Positions 11,219 to 20,533 of a stretch of DNA of 64,000 nt are shown one piece after another. Origin of the DNA: Corallochytrium limacisporum (Eukaryota; Opisthokonta); assembly GCA_002811645.1 (NCBI GenBank), contig PDIP01000023.1:74651-138650 (forward strand). Direction: 5' to 3'. Made by a program: the position numbers and the translations under genes. A model generated the notes under the pieces. That model saw only the letters and a program-made list of their open reading frames with translations, had not been told where the DNA came from and ran no database searches. Each line of letters begins with the position of its first letter. Position 1 is the stretch's first letter.

Positions 11219-12520
11219 ATGTATAAGCTCAGAACTGCGGTGCGTAGTTGGAATCGTCATAGCCTGTATCTGCTTTGGTCCGGACGTCATCGATTGCAGC
11301 ACCATGGTCTAAGGTCTTTCTATACCATGGCTACACAAATCATTCACGCAGCGTCCCTCAGTGGCGCAGAGCTTGAGGAGGCATTGAAGCCCGCCGTGGA
11401 GGACATTCGGTCCGGCAATGTGGTTGCAATCCCGACGGAAACAGTGTACGGACTAGCTGCCAACGCCACTAATAGTGCAGCGGTAAAGAAAATCTATGCT
11501 ACCAAGGGCCGACCTTCTGACAATCCGCTAATTGTACACGTCAGTAGTCTTGAGATGCTCAGACGATCGAACATAGTCACTGAAATTCCCGACATTTTTG
11601 AGGCTATTGCAAAGGACCTCTGGCCTGGGCCTCTCACATTGATCATGTCTAAGAATGCTTCCATAGTGCCTCCGGAGATTTCAGGACAGTTAGAAACTAT
11701 TGCAGTCCGGATTCCGAGCCATCCAGTCGCTCGAAAATTCATCGAGCTCTGCGACGTGCCGCTGGCGGCACCGAGCGCCAATCTTAGTGGGAAGCCGAGC
11801 CCAACCACGGCGCACCACTGCCTCCAGGACTTGCAAGGCCGCATCTCTTGGATCATCGATGGGGGTGTCTGCGCAGGTGGTCTGGAATCAACAGTGCTGA
11901 ACCCCTTGGCTGATCCTCCTGTGGTGCTCCGGCCGGGTGGTGTGGATCGGCAGACACTCCAAAAGTATTTCTTGAAGTCCATTGAGATGTTTTTGCCCCA
12001 TCGCGACAATGCCAAGGATAGCACCAAAGCGAGCCCCGATAGTCCAATGAAGTCACATCTATCATCAACCAATGGCGATGCTTCACCAATGGCACCAGGA
12101 ATGAAATACCGTCATTACTCTCCAGATGCTGTCGTAACTCTGATTGACCATGCGGGACATGGTGGTTTGACGGGAACAGAATTCTCCGGGGACAGTCTGA
12201 GAATGTTTCTGGAGTCTGAGATTCACAGAAAGAACACCGATGGCGATGGAAAGAAACTGATTGGCTTGATCAACCTCAGCAAGCAGGCGCACGCGAAAAT
12301 GATTTGGAGCAATCTTGCCTTCGACGAAGTAATGGATCTCGTGGAAGACAACGCGAGTGATTCATTCAATATCGGCCGTCACATCTTCGCTAGTCTCCGA
12401 GAAATGGATAACCGCCACGTCGATGCCATTGTTGTTATTGGGCTGGACTCTTGGAGTGGTGTTGGTGAAGCAGTGTTCAATCGGATCTACAAAGCTGCCG
12501 CCTATGTGAAGAGTCCCTAG
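11219..12520 (+). CDS. SUA5: Threonylcarbamoyl-AMP synthase (SUA5/YRDC)
   Basis: 433 residues. Makes threonylcarbamoyl-AMP from Thr, bicarbonate and ATP for t6A37 modification of ANN-decoding tRNAs. The YrdC domain (about 55-245) shows AIPTETVYGLAANA, the KGRPSDNPL motif and the APSANLSGKPSPT motif, followed by VLRPGGVD. A linker leads to the C-terminal Sua5 domain (about 290-430), present in fungal-type SUA5 but not in short YRDC. The ATG at 11219 adds 36 Arg/His-rich residues that could act as a mitochondrial presequence. A second in-frame ATG at 11327 (MATQIIH) starts the cytosolic-type protein. An AATAAA lies about 20 bp after the stop. The 3' end is only 70 bp from the convergent glucosidase II beta gene. 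Confidence 0.95.
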   Translation: MYKLRTAVRSWNRHSLYLLWSGRHRLQHHGLRSFYTMATQIIHAASLSGAELEEALKPAVEDIRSGNVVAIPTETVYGLAANATNSAAVKKIYATKGRPSDNPLIVHVSSLEMLRRSNIVTEIPDIFEAIAKDLWPGPLTLIMSKNASIVPPEISGQLETIAVRIPSHPVARKFIELCDVPLAAPSANLSGKPSPTTAHHCLQDLQGRISWIIDGGVCAGGLESTVLNPLADPPVVLRPGGVDRQTLQKYFLKSIEMFLPHRDNAKDSTKASPDSPMKSHLSSTNGDASPMAPGMKYRHYSPDAVVTLIDHAGHGGLTGTEFSGDSLRMFLESEIHRKNTDGDGKKLIGLINLSKQAHAKMIWSNLAFDEVMDLVEDNASDSFNIGRHIFASLREMDNRHVDAIVVIGLDSWSGVGEAVFNRIYKAAAYVKSP

Positions 12521-12590
12521 TACAGTTCCAATACTTAGTCAAATAAAGAACGTAAGCATCTTGTAATTGATTGTTATGCAAATTTCGTAT

Positions 12591-13895
12591 CTATAACTCA
12601 TCATGCCCATGGAATGGATGATCGGGATCGTCTACAAGCTGTTGGACATCAGGAATATCAGCCTCAGTAAGTTTGCACCAAGCCGGCGTAGCAAAGGTTA
12701 CGTACACTCGACAGTCACTATCGTACGCATCAATGATCGTGTTCTCCGATCCACAGGAGAAGTCTATTTTGGCACTCCACTTCTTACCTCTCCGACAGGT
12801 CTGGGCACCTGGTCGATGGATCAATGACCCAGCGTCAAGATCCAGCTTCTTGTTCCATAATCCCACCAATGTCTTCTCTGAAGGCCTGTTCTTGTCCTTA
12901 ATTAGGTAAGCTGCTTGCATGATACACACTTCGTACCTACGATCAGTTCCGTCAAAATCAAAACATTCTTCGAAGAGGTCAAAGAGTGCCTTGTCTTCAC
13001 CGTAATCAATGCGCAGCAGTTTCTCAAGATCCATGCCCATGTCTCTAATTTCATTGGCCTCGATCCGAATATCTCGGCGTTTCGTGAAGGCCTCGTTGTA
13101 TCGATTGGTGACGTCTTGTTCCGCTTTGGTCATTTCCGGGCGCGGAGTGCCGAAGCTGGAGCCTAAGCCTTCCACCCCCGCCTCCTTCTGTTTCTTCCAG
13201 TCCTTGTATCGCTGACTCCATTCCTCTTGCCTCTGGTCATCAGCTTGCTTTGCGGAGTTATAGGCCGCCTCCAGCTCCATTACCACTTGGTCCAACTCCT
13301 TGACTTGCTTGCGCTTTTCCTCGACAGTGTTAGAGTATTCCTTGATCTTTCCCTCGAGAGTCAAAAGTTTCTTCGCACCCCTTGCTTCCATCTCTGCACG
13401 TCTTTCGATGGTGACTCGGGCTCTTCCAATCCGCTCTGCTGCTTCAGCTCGCCACTTCTCAAGGGCCTCTGCGCAGAAGTTTCTACATTGTACTGCCAGT
13501 GTCATATCCTTGTTGTGCGAGGGTAATAGTGAAGCATCCGATACTTGATTGGCAACCCATTCGTCTTGACCGTCACAGCAGTCACAGAGTCCGTCGTTGA
13601 CGAACGAAGCAGGGACTCGGTGGGCTCTGAACCCGATCTGCTGGCAGGTGAAGCTACCATTCGCACATGCCGCAGTGCCTGGCTCATCACTACCGTCAGG
13701 ACAGTCGCATCGGTCGTTGTTCACCCGCTTGCCACTGATCTTCTTGGATCCGTCGAGGCATTCAAACTCTCCACCGTCGATCGCTTTCCGGTACTGTTCC
13801 TGTAGATCGCTTTCTACGCCCATAATCCATCCTTCACCAGTCGCAAAGGCGGTGATCGCCAGGGTCAAGAGCGTCAAGCACTGAGCGAACTTCAT
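12591..13895 (-). CDS. PRKCSH: Glucosidase II beta subunit (PRKCSH-like), ER resident
   Basis: 434 residues. The non-catalytic subunit of ER glucosidase II, which trims glucose from N-glycans and retains the alpha subunit. Seen: a hydrophobic signal peptide (1-20); two Cys-rich LDLa-like modules (about 45-115, with RCDCPDGSDEPG and GLCDCCDGQDEW); a charged coiled coil (about 140-270); an MRH lectin domain (about 315-415) with six or more Cys; and a C-terminal HDEL for ER retrieval. It is complete and shorter than the animal protein because the acidic middle segment is reduced. Divergent from TFIIE-beta, convergent with SUA5. Confidence 0.95.
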   Translation of the reverse strand: MKFAQCLTLLTLAITAFATGEGWIMGVESDLQEQYRKAIDGGEFECLDGSKKISGKRVNNDRCDCPDGSDEPGTAACANGSFTCQQIGFRAHRVPASFVNDGLCDCCDGQDEWVANQVSDASLLPSHNKDMTLAVQCRNFCAEALEKWRAEAAERIGRARVTIERRAEMEARGAKKLLTLEGKIKEYSNTVEEKRKQVKELDQVVMELEAAYNSAKQADDQRQEEWSQRYKDWKKQKEAGVEGLGSSFGTPRPEMTKAEQDVTNRYNEAFTKRRDIRIEANEIRDMGMDLEKLLRIDYGEDKALFDLFEECFDFDGTDRRYEVCIMQAAYLIKDKNRPSEKTLVGLWNKKLDLDAGSLIHRPGAQTCRRGKKWSAKIDFSCGSENTIIDAYDSDCRVYVTFATPAWCKLTEADIPDVQQLVDDPDHPFHGHDEL

Positions 13896-14452
13896 AGTGT
13901 TCTATCTTCTTGACAGATCTTGAGAAGACCATTGGTCTCTATGCCAGCGGCACAGGTTAGTTCAACCACTTCCATTCCAATTCCGTTAGTTAACAATACA
14001 TCTCAGGACCTGCACCATGAAAATCCTTTTAAACACCTTCAAACACTGTGAATTAAGTCGGGTGTCGAGGCTCTCTTTCCTTGGGTCCAAGTCGTCCTCG
14101 AAGTGCGGCGCATTTGGACGCCAACGTAGAACATCGGTCAAGGCCCCCAACTCGACTCCGATGCACGCACCACAGCCCCCCGGGATGGGGGGGGTTTGGC
14201 AAGTGAGGGAATTGTGTGCTGGAGAACCTTCGCCGCCGCTGTTTTGGCTTTTTTCGGGAACAGGGACGGTGGCGGAACGCAGGACGTGGGTCGAGAAAGC
14301 TTCTTCAGGTATTTCTCATCGTACCAAGTCTATTTGCAACAGAAAACATAGAAGTGTAAATAGTGCAGAGAGTGGCTCAAACGTGAACTGCATGACAATG
14401 GTTTAATCTCAATGTTAAATATATTGTGACAGTATATCAACATCTAAAAATC
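13896..14452. other. Divergent intergenic, PRKCSH/TFIIE-beta
   Basis: 557 bp between two divergent starts. Contains a CCCCCCGGG block followed by eight G near 14176-14194. No supported ORF. Confidence 0.5.
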
Positions 14453-15373
14453 ATGTCGGGAATGTTCGGTGGCGGCAGCAGCCAGAAACCGCCTGCAAGT
14501 CAGGGACTACGGTTTGATACCGTTTTGAAGGGCTTGAAACACACAACGACACTCTTTGCTGAGCGTAAGGGACGCAATACAGCCTTGTTGCATATGCAAT
14601 GGCAAGCAGATCTTGTTAACCGTTTGAAACGTCACCGCCTCAAGAACCCAAAGACCCTGGGACGAATGTCTGAAGAAGAAGTGAAGGAGGCCGTCCGTGA
14701 ATTTGACCGTGCCACACAACCCGAGGCAGACGCAGACGACAAGGAAGAAATTGCCAGGAGGGATGCAGAAATGGAGGACTTCCTGCAGGGATTGCGCCAG
14801 AATCCTCGCATTGCCTACGACGAGAGCGTCAAAAGCTATCGCTTCCGGCCTGCTTACGAAGTTGTGGACAAAAATGGGCTCATGGACGCCTTGATGGAGA
14901 ACCGGAACAAGAAGTGGCCACTCTTCTTCAACAATCATCGGAGACACGTCAACCGGCAGGAGCACTGTTTAGGTGTGCCGCTCGAGACTAGGGAGAATAT
15001 TAGTGGTCTCGAAGACTCCTATGAGCTGGTCAAGCGGGATGTCGAGAAGTTGGAAGAAGATGGTAAAGTTTACGTGTTTAAACAGAAGCACGGTAGTCGC
15101 AAGCATATCATCCATATCCACGGTGATCCAAGTACACGACGCAAAGTGAATGAGGAGATCAAGACTCTGTGGAGTCGAGTACACGTGCCCGCAAAGGAGG
15201 AATACTACGCACAGCTTGAGAGTGGGCGTTTGCCCATGATCCGCCTCAAATTCGCTCCCATGGCCGGGGGTGATGAGAAGAAGAAAAAGTACAAGGCTAG
15301 CATCAAGCAGACCAATACTCACGTCGACTTGGATCAGTTCAGCGGGACCGTGAAGATGCAGAAGTTGGGATAA
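14453..15373 (+). CDS. GTF2E2: Transcription initiation factor IIE subunit beta
   Basis: 306 residues from the ATG at 14453. TFIIE-beta joins TFIIE-alpha in the RNA polymerase II preinitiation complex and helps promoter opening with TFIIH. Seen: a winged-helix core with NPRIAYDES and YRFRPAYEVVDKNGLMDAL, a second winged-helix segment (YVFKQKHGSRKHIIHIHGDP, then LWSRVHVP), and a basic C-terminal tail with an IKQTNTH element like the lysine-rich end of the animal protein. Convergent with RABL3 with 61 bp between the stops. Confidence 0.9.
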   Translation: MSGMFGGGSSQKPPASQGLRFDTVLKGLKHTTTLFAERKGRNTALLHMQWQADLVNRLKRHRLKNPKTLGRMSEEEVKEAVREFDRATQPEADADDKEEIARRDAEMEDFLQGLRQNPRIAYDESVKSYRFRPAYEVVDKNGLMDALMENRNKKWPLFFNNHRRHVNRQEHCLGVPLETRENISGLEDSYELVKRDVEKLEEDGKVYVFKQKHGSRKHIIHIHGDPSTRRKVNEEIKTLWSRVHVPAKEEYYAQLESGRLPMIRLKFAPMAGGDEKKKKYKASIKQTNTHVDLDQFSGTVKMQKLG

Positions 15374-15434
15374 AGACAACCGTGTGTGTATTTAGTAAAC
15401 AATTCTGTGCTCATCCTTACAAACATGACACATG

Positions 15435-16628
15435 TTAATCACTTTTCATGGAGTTAACATTGGCGAGGCTCGAGGTAAGCTGAACACCCTTCATACCACT
15501 ATTCTTTCGCGGTCCTCCGGTTCGCTGGTGATGGTTTGATGTCGTAAAGCTATAGGAACCTTGGGGTAGGCCCATGCCAGAGCTACCTCCCCTTCCGTTC
15601 GTCGCTCCCATTTTGCTAATGGGGGAGTTGCTTGGAGTCTGTCGGCTGTCCTCGATCCTAACGCGCGGTGTGTTCAAACCGCCAGTCGTAGAAAAGTTCT
15701 GTGCAAAAGAGAGGCCACTTGAGGGCGATCGGTAGCCTATTTCATTGTGTTGGGCACTATATGCGTGGTCTCCACTATGGTGGAGATCATTGTAGCCGGC
15801 CGCAGCAGACTGGCTGGATTGGGCACTAACACGACCACTTGGGTGAGTTTCCCTTCGTTTCTTGAATTCAAGGACCTTGTCAAAGAAGTTTCTGATTGAG
15901 GCCATGGCATCGTGCTGGAGCTTCATGCCCTGGGGATCCACTCCATTCACCATGGCGATGTCGCATCCGAACTTACTTGCAAGACTATGAGGAATCATCT
16001 TGGGGTCCACTGGTCCATATCGTCCCGAACCGGAGCCCTTTGATGCCCTCGGAGCTTGATCCTTCTTGCAGCCCACAATGAGTACTGGCCTTGCAGCAGG
16101 AGCGTCCTCTTCGTCAGGTTCATCCAATCGTGAGGATTCCTCGGACAAGGAGAATCGCCCACCACTTAGAGTCGCCATTGATGCTGAAGCGGACTTTGAT
16201 GAGAACCATGAGCTAGCAATGTTCTGAATGTTCTGAAAATCCATTGTCTTATTGCCTCCGAAGACCCGGCGGCTCCATGCACGCAGATTCTGCATGCTGC
16301 GCAGATTTGTCATATCGTAAACGAGCATCAATCCGTCCTTGGCGTACGTGTAAAACACAGACCGAGCTGCTTCATTGTCTAGTGATCCCGACACGTCGTA
16401 AAATTCTACAAAAACAGGCCCACTTTTGGACTCATAAAGATAGACCTCCACATTGCAACCGATGGTTGAAGGAACACCTGTTTGTGATGCTTTCCCTTCA
16501 CACAGAGCTCGCAGAAAAGATGAGCGACCCGTGCCCGTGTCACCCACCACCAAAATTCTAATCTTTGGCACCGACGTGACGTCGTCTGGCTCAGGAGCGC
16601 GTGCTGGTCCTCGCCCGTAGCCCCACAT
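15435..16628 (-). CDS. RABL3: Rab-like protein 3, small GTPase with tail
   Basis: 397 residues, longer than the usual RABL3 of about 235 because of an internal loop (about 140-175) and a Ser/Gly-rich tail from about residue 260. RABL3 is an atypical Rab without a prenylation site. The family stretch CNVEVYLYESKSGP, the DVSGSLDNEAARSVFY switch II region and the MTNLRSMQNLRAWS helix support the call. The P-loop reads GDTGTGRSS: the usual invariant Lys is Arg, confirmed at codon level (CGC). The guanine-specificity motif reads CKKD. Both changes suggest altered nucleotide binding. No C-terminal Cys motif. Confidence 0.88.
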   Translation of the reverse strand: MWGYGRGPARAPEPDDVTSVPKIRILVVGDTGTGRSSFLRALCEGKASQTGVPSTIGCNVEVYLYESKSGPVFVEFYDVSGSLDNEAARSVFYTYAKDGLMLVYDMTNLRSMQNLRAWSRRVFGGNKTMDFQNIQNIASSWFSSKSASASMATLSGGRFSLSEESSRLDEPDEEDAPAARPVLIVGCKKDQAPRASKGSGSGRYGPVDPKMIPHSLASKFGCDIAMVNGVDPQGMKLQHDAMASIRNFFDKVLEFKKRRETHPSGRVSAQSSQSAAAGYNDLHHSGDHAYSAQHNEIGYRSPSSGLSFAQNFSTTGGLNTPRVRIEDSRQTPSNSPISKMGATNGRGGSSGMGLPQGSYSFTTSNHHQRTGGPRKNSGMKGVQLTSSLANVNSMKSD

Positions 16629-17122
16629 AGTGGCTTTCGAAACTGTTGTTAAATAAACGTACCATTCATTGATACATCATGCTCGCCCTATGCTCACATA
16701 TTTTCGACAACTATTCAGAATACGGTCCGAAAAAGAAAAGCCACATCCCTATGCGTAAACGACATCGATTAGTAAAGTCTCCCATTAACAATCCGCCGTC
16801 CATCGAAAGTACCTGTTTCGCTTGCTAGTATTGGTTACTGCCCGTTTCGACGTGAAACCGACCGGCACCTCCAAAAGGACGAGGCCCGGGAGTGCCGGCA
16901 CGGGAAATAGGAATATTCGGAGTCGGACCTGCCTACCCCTCCGCCTCTGTTCCTTTTGAAGGGAGGGAGGGGAGGAGGGGATGAGTTGGAAGGGTCCAAA
17001 GTACACCACATCAAGTGTCTCTTACGGTGATTATACGAATAATGGATTTAATATATGTATATGTTAGTCTTGCCTCCATGGTATCCTGCATTCTCTAATC
17101 ATTGTACACCACACCAAGACGA
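16629..17122. other. Intergenic, RABL3 start to PUF60 stop
   Basis: 494 bp with the RABL3 promoter and PUF60 3' UTR. A purine-rich G block sits near 16955-16985. No supported ORF. Confidence 0.45.
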
Positions 17123-18110
17123 TTACGAAATCAGAACAGCATCGACCCTGCGCCCATCGAACAGACGGCCGTTGAGCTTTGCGATCGCGGCATCTGCAGC
17201 TGAACGCTCGGCGAAGACAACAGTCACCAGCACCTGAGAGTCATCAGTAACCGTAACGGAGACGTCCTTGACAGTGCCAAAGGTGCTACATTCCTCTTCA
17301 ACGTCTTCCCGCAACTCATCATCAGCATCTTCCGGACCCCACCATATTGCGCAGTTGAATGACAGCTTCGTCCGCCGCTGACTGAGGTTCTGAAGTCTGG
17401 GTTGCCGTAGTGCTTGACATCACTCCCCGCGGAGCGATGGCAGGAATCACTGTTATCTTGTTGCCACCAAGATCAAACCCATGCATTGCCTTCACTGCGT
17501 CATCTGCTGCTGTTGCTTCCACAAAACTAATGTACATGTATCCACAGTGTCCACCATTCTTCTTTGGCATTTCAAAAGCACTAATCTCGCCGAATGCATC
17601 AAAAACTGACTGCAAGTCTTCCTCTGTAAGCGCTTCATGAACCCCTGAAATAAAAATTCTACATTCGTCCTTTGCCCGCTGCTCCAGTGCCTTGATAAGT
17701 TCATGGTGCCGGGGGTGCAGTGTTGAAGGAAAGTCGATCCTGATATTTCGGCCCTGGACCGACATTCCGTGGCCAAGGCTGCGTGCTTGGCTTGCTGCCT
17801 CTGGTGTCTCAAATGTTAAGAAAGCAAAGTTTTGCTGCTGGCTCCTTGGCCGTTTAACATTAATAACTGGCCCGAATCGTTCCGTCAAAGTGTGCAGGAA
17901 CTTCGCCTCGTCCAGGTCTGCTGGGACATTGCCACAGTAGATCTGACAGTGGTCCTGTAGAACCTTCGCTTCCAATACTGCTGGATCATCTCCATCTTGG
18001 ACATTCTTCAGTTTTTCTGTCAACTGCCCTGCAAATGCTCGAGCTGAGGCCAGGCGCTCTTGCTGATCTTTGGAAAGCTGTGGCAAACCAGCAGCATGAG
18101 CCTGAACCAT
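17123..18110 (-). CDS. PUF60: PUF60-like splicing factor (one frame break)
   Basis: Poly(U)-binding splicing factor that helps U2AF recognise 3' splice sites. Seen: an N-terminal LPQLSKDQQERLASARAFA helix; RRM1 with RNP2 IYCGNVP and RNP1 NFAFLTFE; RRM2 with IFISGV and CGYMYISF, followed by the diagnostic FDLGGNKITVIPAIAPRG; then a U2AF-homology motif with LRNMV, EDVEEECSTFG and KLNGRLFDGRRV. The first frame stops after LRNMVGSGRC and the last RRM continues in another frame. Removing one C from the four-C run at 17337-17340 gives LRNMVGPEDADDELRED, so a homopolymer error or one-base insertion is likely. Total about 328 residues, shorter than the animal protein. Confidence 0.88.
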
Positions 18111-18508
18111 CTTGGTTTCCAGGCTTCAAAAATTCTATTTATGGTTCCATGCCGTGCTTCTTAGTGGAGACCTCCGAGACATGTTTTCGATGCGTACGGC
18201 TCATTCTCTAAGTTTGTTGATATGATTCCTGGTGTGAAATACCTGCACAATCGGAAGTTCGATTGTTTCACATGGCCCAACACCCACCCTGCAACGGTGG
18301 GGAGGGCTTCTACGGAGCCTCCGTACTACTAATCAATATTTTCGTTTGAAGCAACCCCTGTCAGACAGAGCCATAATTTTACTACATCATGGACACGGCA
18401 ACGTGCAAAGGATTCACTCAAGGGTCACTAATTGTCACTACTTCATGGTTGAATATTCATACTTTGAACTACAGGTTTCATTTAGGAGGATACACGGTGA
18501 TTCTGTGT
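18111..18508. other. Intergenic, PUF60 start to MRGBP stop
   Basis: 398 bp, same-strand genes on both sides. No supported ORF or repeat. Confidence 0.45.
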
Positions 18509-19189
18509 CTACCGACCGCGGCCTCGCCCACGGCCGCGACCGCGTTTCCTGCCCGACTGTGGCGTCGACTTAGCTGCTGCCCTTCCAGGCCTACCGCGAG
18601 CACTCGGTTGCCGTTCATCAGCATCTGGTTCTTTCTTTTCATTCGGCGACTGTCCTCGCGGCGACTTGCGGGAAGATCTACCGACCTTCTCTTCTTCCTC
18701 GTCATCTTCAGGCGGCTTTAGATGATCCACTTCATCTGTCTCTTCGTCTGCTTCTCCCTTTGCTTGTTCTTTATTCGCTGCAATGGTCTTTTCATATTCC
18801 AAAGCCTTCTCTTGCAATGCATCCATATTGAACAAAGAGTTCAACCACGCCTGGACCTGCTTCAGGTTCATGGACTTCTCGACAGTCTTCACAGCCTTCA
18901 GAATTTCGTCCATTGCTTCCTTCTGTTGAGATCCGAGTGGGCGCAGTGCAACGATAGCTTTCAAAGCCACAAGCTCTACTTGGGGTGTCCAAGCGGCAGA
19001 AATTGGTTCCCAGGGATCCCCAGTGGCAGGTTCATTTTTTTGGCGCTTTGCCGGAGGCCCCGCAGACGCTTTGGAGTCAGACTCCGCTTCCGCTGTTCGT
19101 GAAGCACTACGCTTTGGCCGAGGCCGTGTCTGTGCCTGCACTTTCTCATTCGCAGCAGCAGAAGCTGCACGTCCTGATCGACGAGCCAT
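18509..19189 (-). CDS. MRGBP: Eaf7/MRGBP-like NuA4 histone acetyltransferase subunit
   Basis: 226 residues from the ATG at 19189 (MARRSGR). The CT20/Eaf7 core is at about 60-130: AAWTPQVELVALKAIVALRPLGSQ, then a helix with VQAWLNSLFNMDALQE, matching the WSPEVE...KPVG...W..L..MYDMQALHE pattern of MRGBP. In animals and yeast this subunit joins MRG15 or Eaf3 to NuA4/TIP60. The N-terminus is basic. The tail has an acidic patch (DDEEEEEK) and ends in a Gly-Arg repeat (GRGRGRGR), likely an RNA or nucleosome contact. The family call rests on the core motif only. Confidence 0.78.
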   Translation of the reverse strand: MARRSGRAASAAANEKVQAQTRPRPKRSASRTAEAESDSKASAGPPAKRQKNEPATGDPWEPISAAWTPQVELVALKAIVALRPLGSQQKEAMDEILKAVKTVEKSMNLKQVQAWLNSLFNMDALQEKALEYEKTIAANKEQAKGEADEETDEVDHLKPPEDDEEEEKVGRSSRKSPRGQSPNEKKEPDADERQPSARGRPGRAAAKSTPQSGRKRGRGRGRGRGR

Positions 19190-19858
19190 TGTTTGTATTT
19201 CTTGCTTTACCCTGGATTCGTGCGATTCCTTCACATGATGGTCCCGTATTCTTGAAATCGTTAGACCGTCACAAGATCCATTAATCTATGCCCAAATATT
19301 GTCTCTACATGTGCTTTCACTAGTGTGCAAAACAAATACCAAACTGAATTTCAGGGAACATTTGTACACCTGCCAATGTTTATCGAGGGCACAAAATTAG
19401 GAAATGACAAGCTAGTCAACAATAAAGTGGTCCACAAAAACTCGCCTTGTTTGCAATAACATCGGCGTTGCGTGGACCGCCTGTTGCACACTGAAGGGCC
19501 CAGTGTCCCAGCTCATTTCGCCAACTTTCGGCGGGAAAGAAACAAAAAAGAAAACTGAGGAGCCCATCAAAAGAGTGCCCCCCGGGGGCCCCCCGGGGGG
19601 GGGGGGGGGGACGTCAGGGGATACCCTGGGTTGAAGAAGGGGGAAGGGGGGGAAAGGGTGCCCCCCGGGGGCCCCCCGGGGGGGGTGGTGAGGGACATCA
19701 GGGGATACGCTGGGTTGAAGAAGGGGGAAGGGAGGGAAAGGGAGGCTCTGTGCTAAGTCCGACTGCCCCCAGAACGTATTCGGGAGCCAATGGGTAGCTG
19801 CAGCCTATGTTGCAAGTGATGGTGTCATTAACCCGATATTTGTGCATAATCCTTTGAC
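19190..19858. other. Divergent intergenic, MRGBP/REV1-like
   Basis: 669 bp between divergent starts, holding the G/C-rich tandem repeat listed separately. No supported ORF. Confidence 0.5.
19576..19743. repeat. Two-copy tandem repeat, about 83 bp, with C/G palindromes
   Basis: Each copy begins TGCCCCCCGGGGGCCCCCCG, runs into a G tract, and continues with a CAGGGGATAC...CTGGGTTGAAGAAGGGGGAAG block. Copy one starts at 19576, copy two at 19659. They differ by a few substitutions and by G-tract length. Confidence 0.85.
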
Positions 19859-20509
19859 ATGATGTCGAGTAATGCCTACAATGCAGGGCAGAAATCACAA
19901 GCGTATCAAAGAAAGGTGAAGTCCTTTGCACACTCGTTCAGTCGAGCGGAAGATCACTGGTACTCCCGCTATAGCAAGGTTGCTGACAGCAAGGCTGAGA
20001 ACACCACGCAGAAGATCGAAAATCAGCACGGACCATACTCAACAGCAGAGGGTCGAACATCCCGAGGAGATACATACTGGAAACGACGGGCTTCCAAGCA
20101 AAACAGGCAGCAGATCGAACGATATGCCAAGCTTTCTAAGGTCTTTGACGGCGTAGTAGTAAACTTCAACGGATATACCGATGGACACAACTACACAGAT
20201 TTATCACGGTTGATAGTGGAAAATGGCGGCACGGCAACGCCCATACCTGGCAGATCGGTGGCCACACACACTATATGCATGCAGCTTTCCGGAAAGAAGT
20301 TACATGAGCACAGAACAAAGAAGCGTCGGAAGGTACACCACTATGTCACACCAAACTGGATCCTTGACAGTATTGACCAAGGAAAACGATTGTCGGAGCG
20401 AGAGTACTCTTTATTTAAAGCCCCGGAGGATATAAGAAATATAAGAGAACTTCTTACTTCGGGGGCCAAATCAACGGGGTCATACACATCCAACTTTTTT
20501 AAACGATGA
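19859..20509 (+). CDS. REV1-type BRCT protein without polymerase domain
   Basis: 216 residues from the ATG at 19859. A single BRCT domain lies at about 95-195, with VFDGVVVNFNGYTDGHNYTDL, the VENGG turn, a THTICMQLSGKKL strand-helix and the VTPNWILDSIDQGKRL Trp motif. The NGYTD element and N-terminal layout are typical of REV1, the translesion dCMP transferase scaffold. REV1 normally continues into a Y-family polymerase of several hundred residues. Here translation stops at TSNFFKR, close to where the family linker reads like FFKNSRLHHLS. I see no polymerase motifs downstream. The stop lies 24 bp from the convergent RBR ligase gene. It could be a truncated REV1, a stand-alone BRCT adaptor, or a misassembled locus. 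Confidence 0.8.
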   Translation: MMSSNAYNAGQKSQAYQRKVKSFAHSFSRAEDHWYSRYSKVADSKAENTTQKIENQHGPYSTAEGRTSRGDTYWKRRASKQNRQQIERYAKLSKVFDGVVVNFNGYTDGHNYTDLSRLIVENGGTATPIPGRSVATHTICMQLSGKKLHEHRTKKRRKVHHYVTPNWILDSIDQGKRLSEREYSLFKAPEDIRNIRELLTSGAKSTGSYTSNFFKR

Positions 20510-20533
20510 CACTTTAAGTTTCTTTTATTGTGA

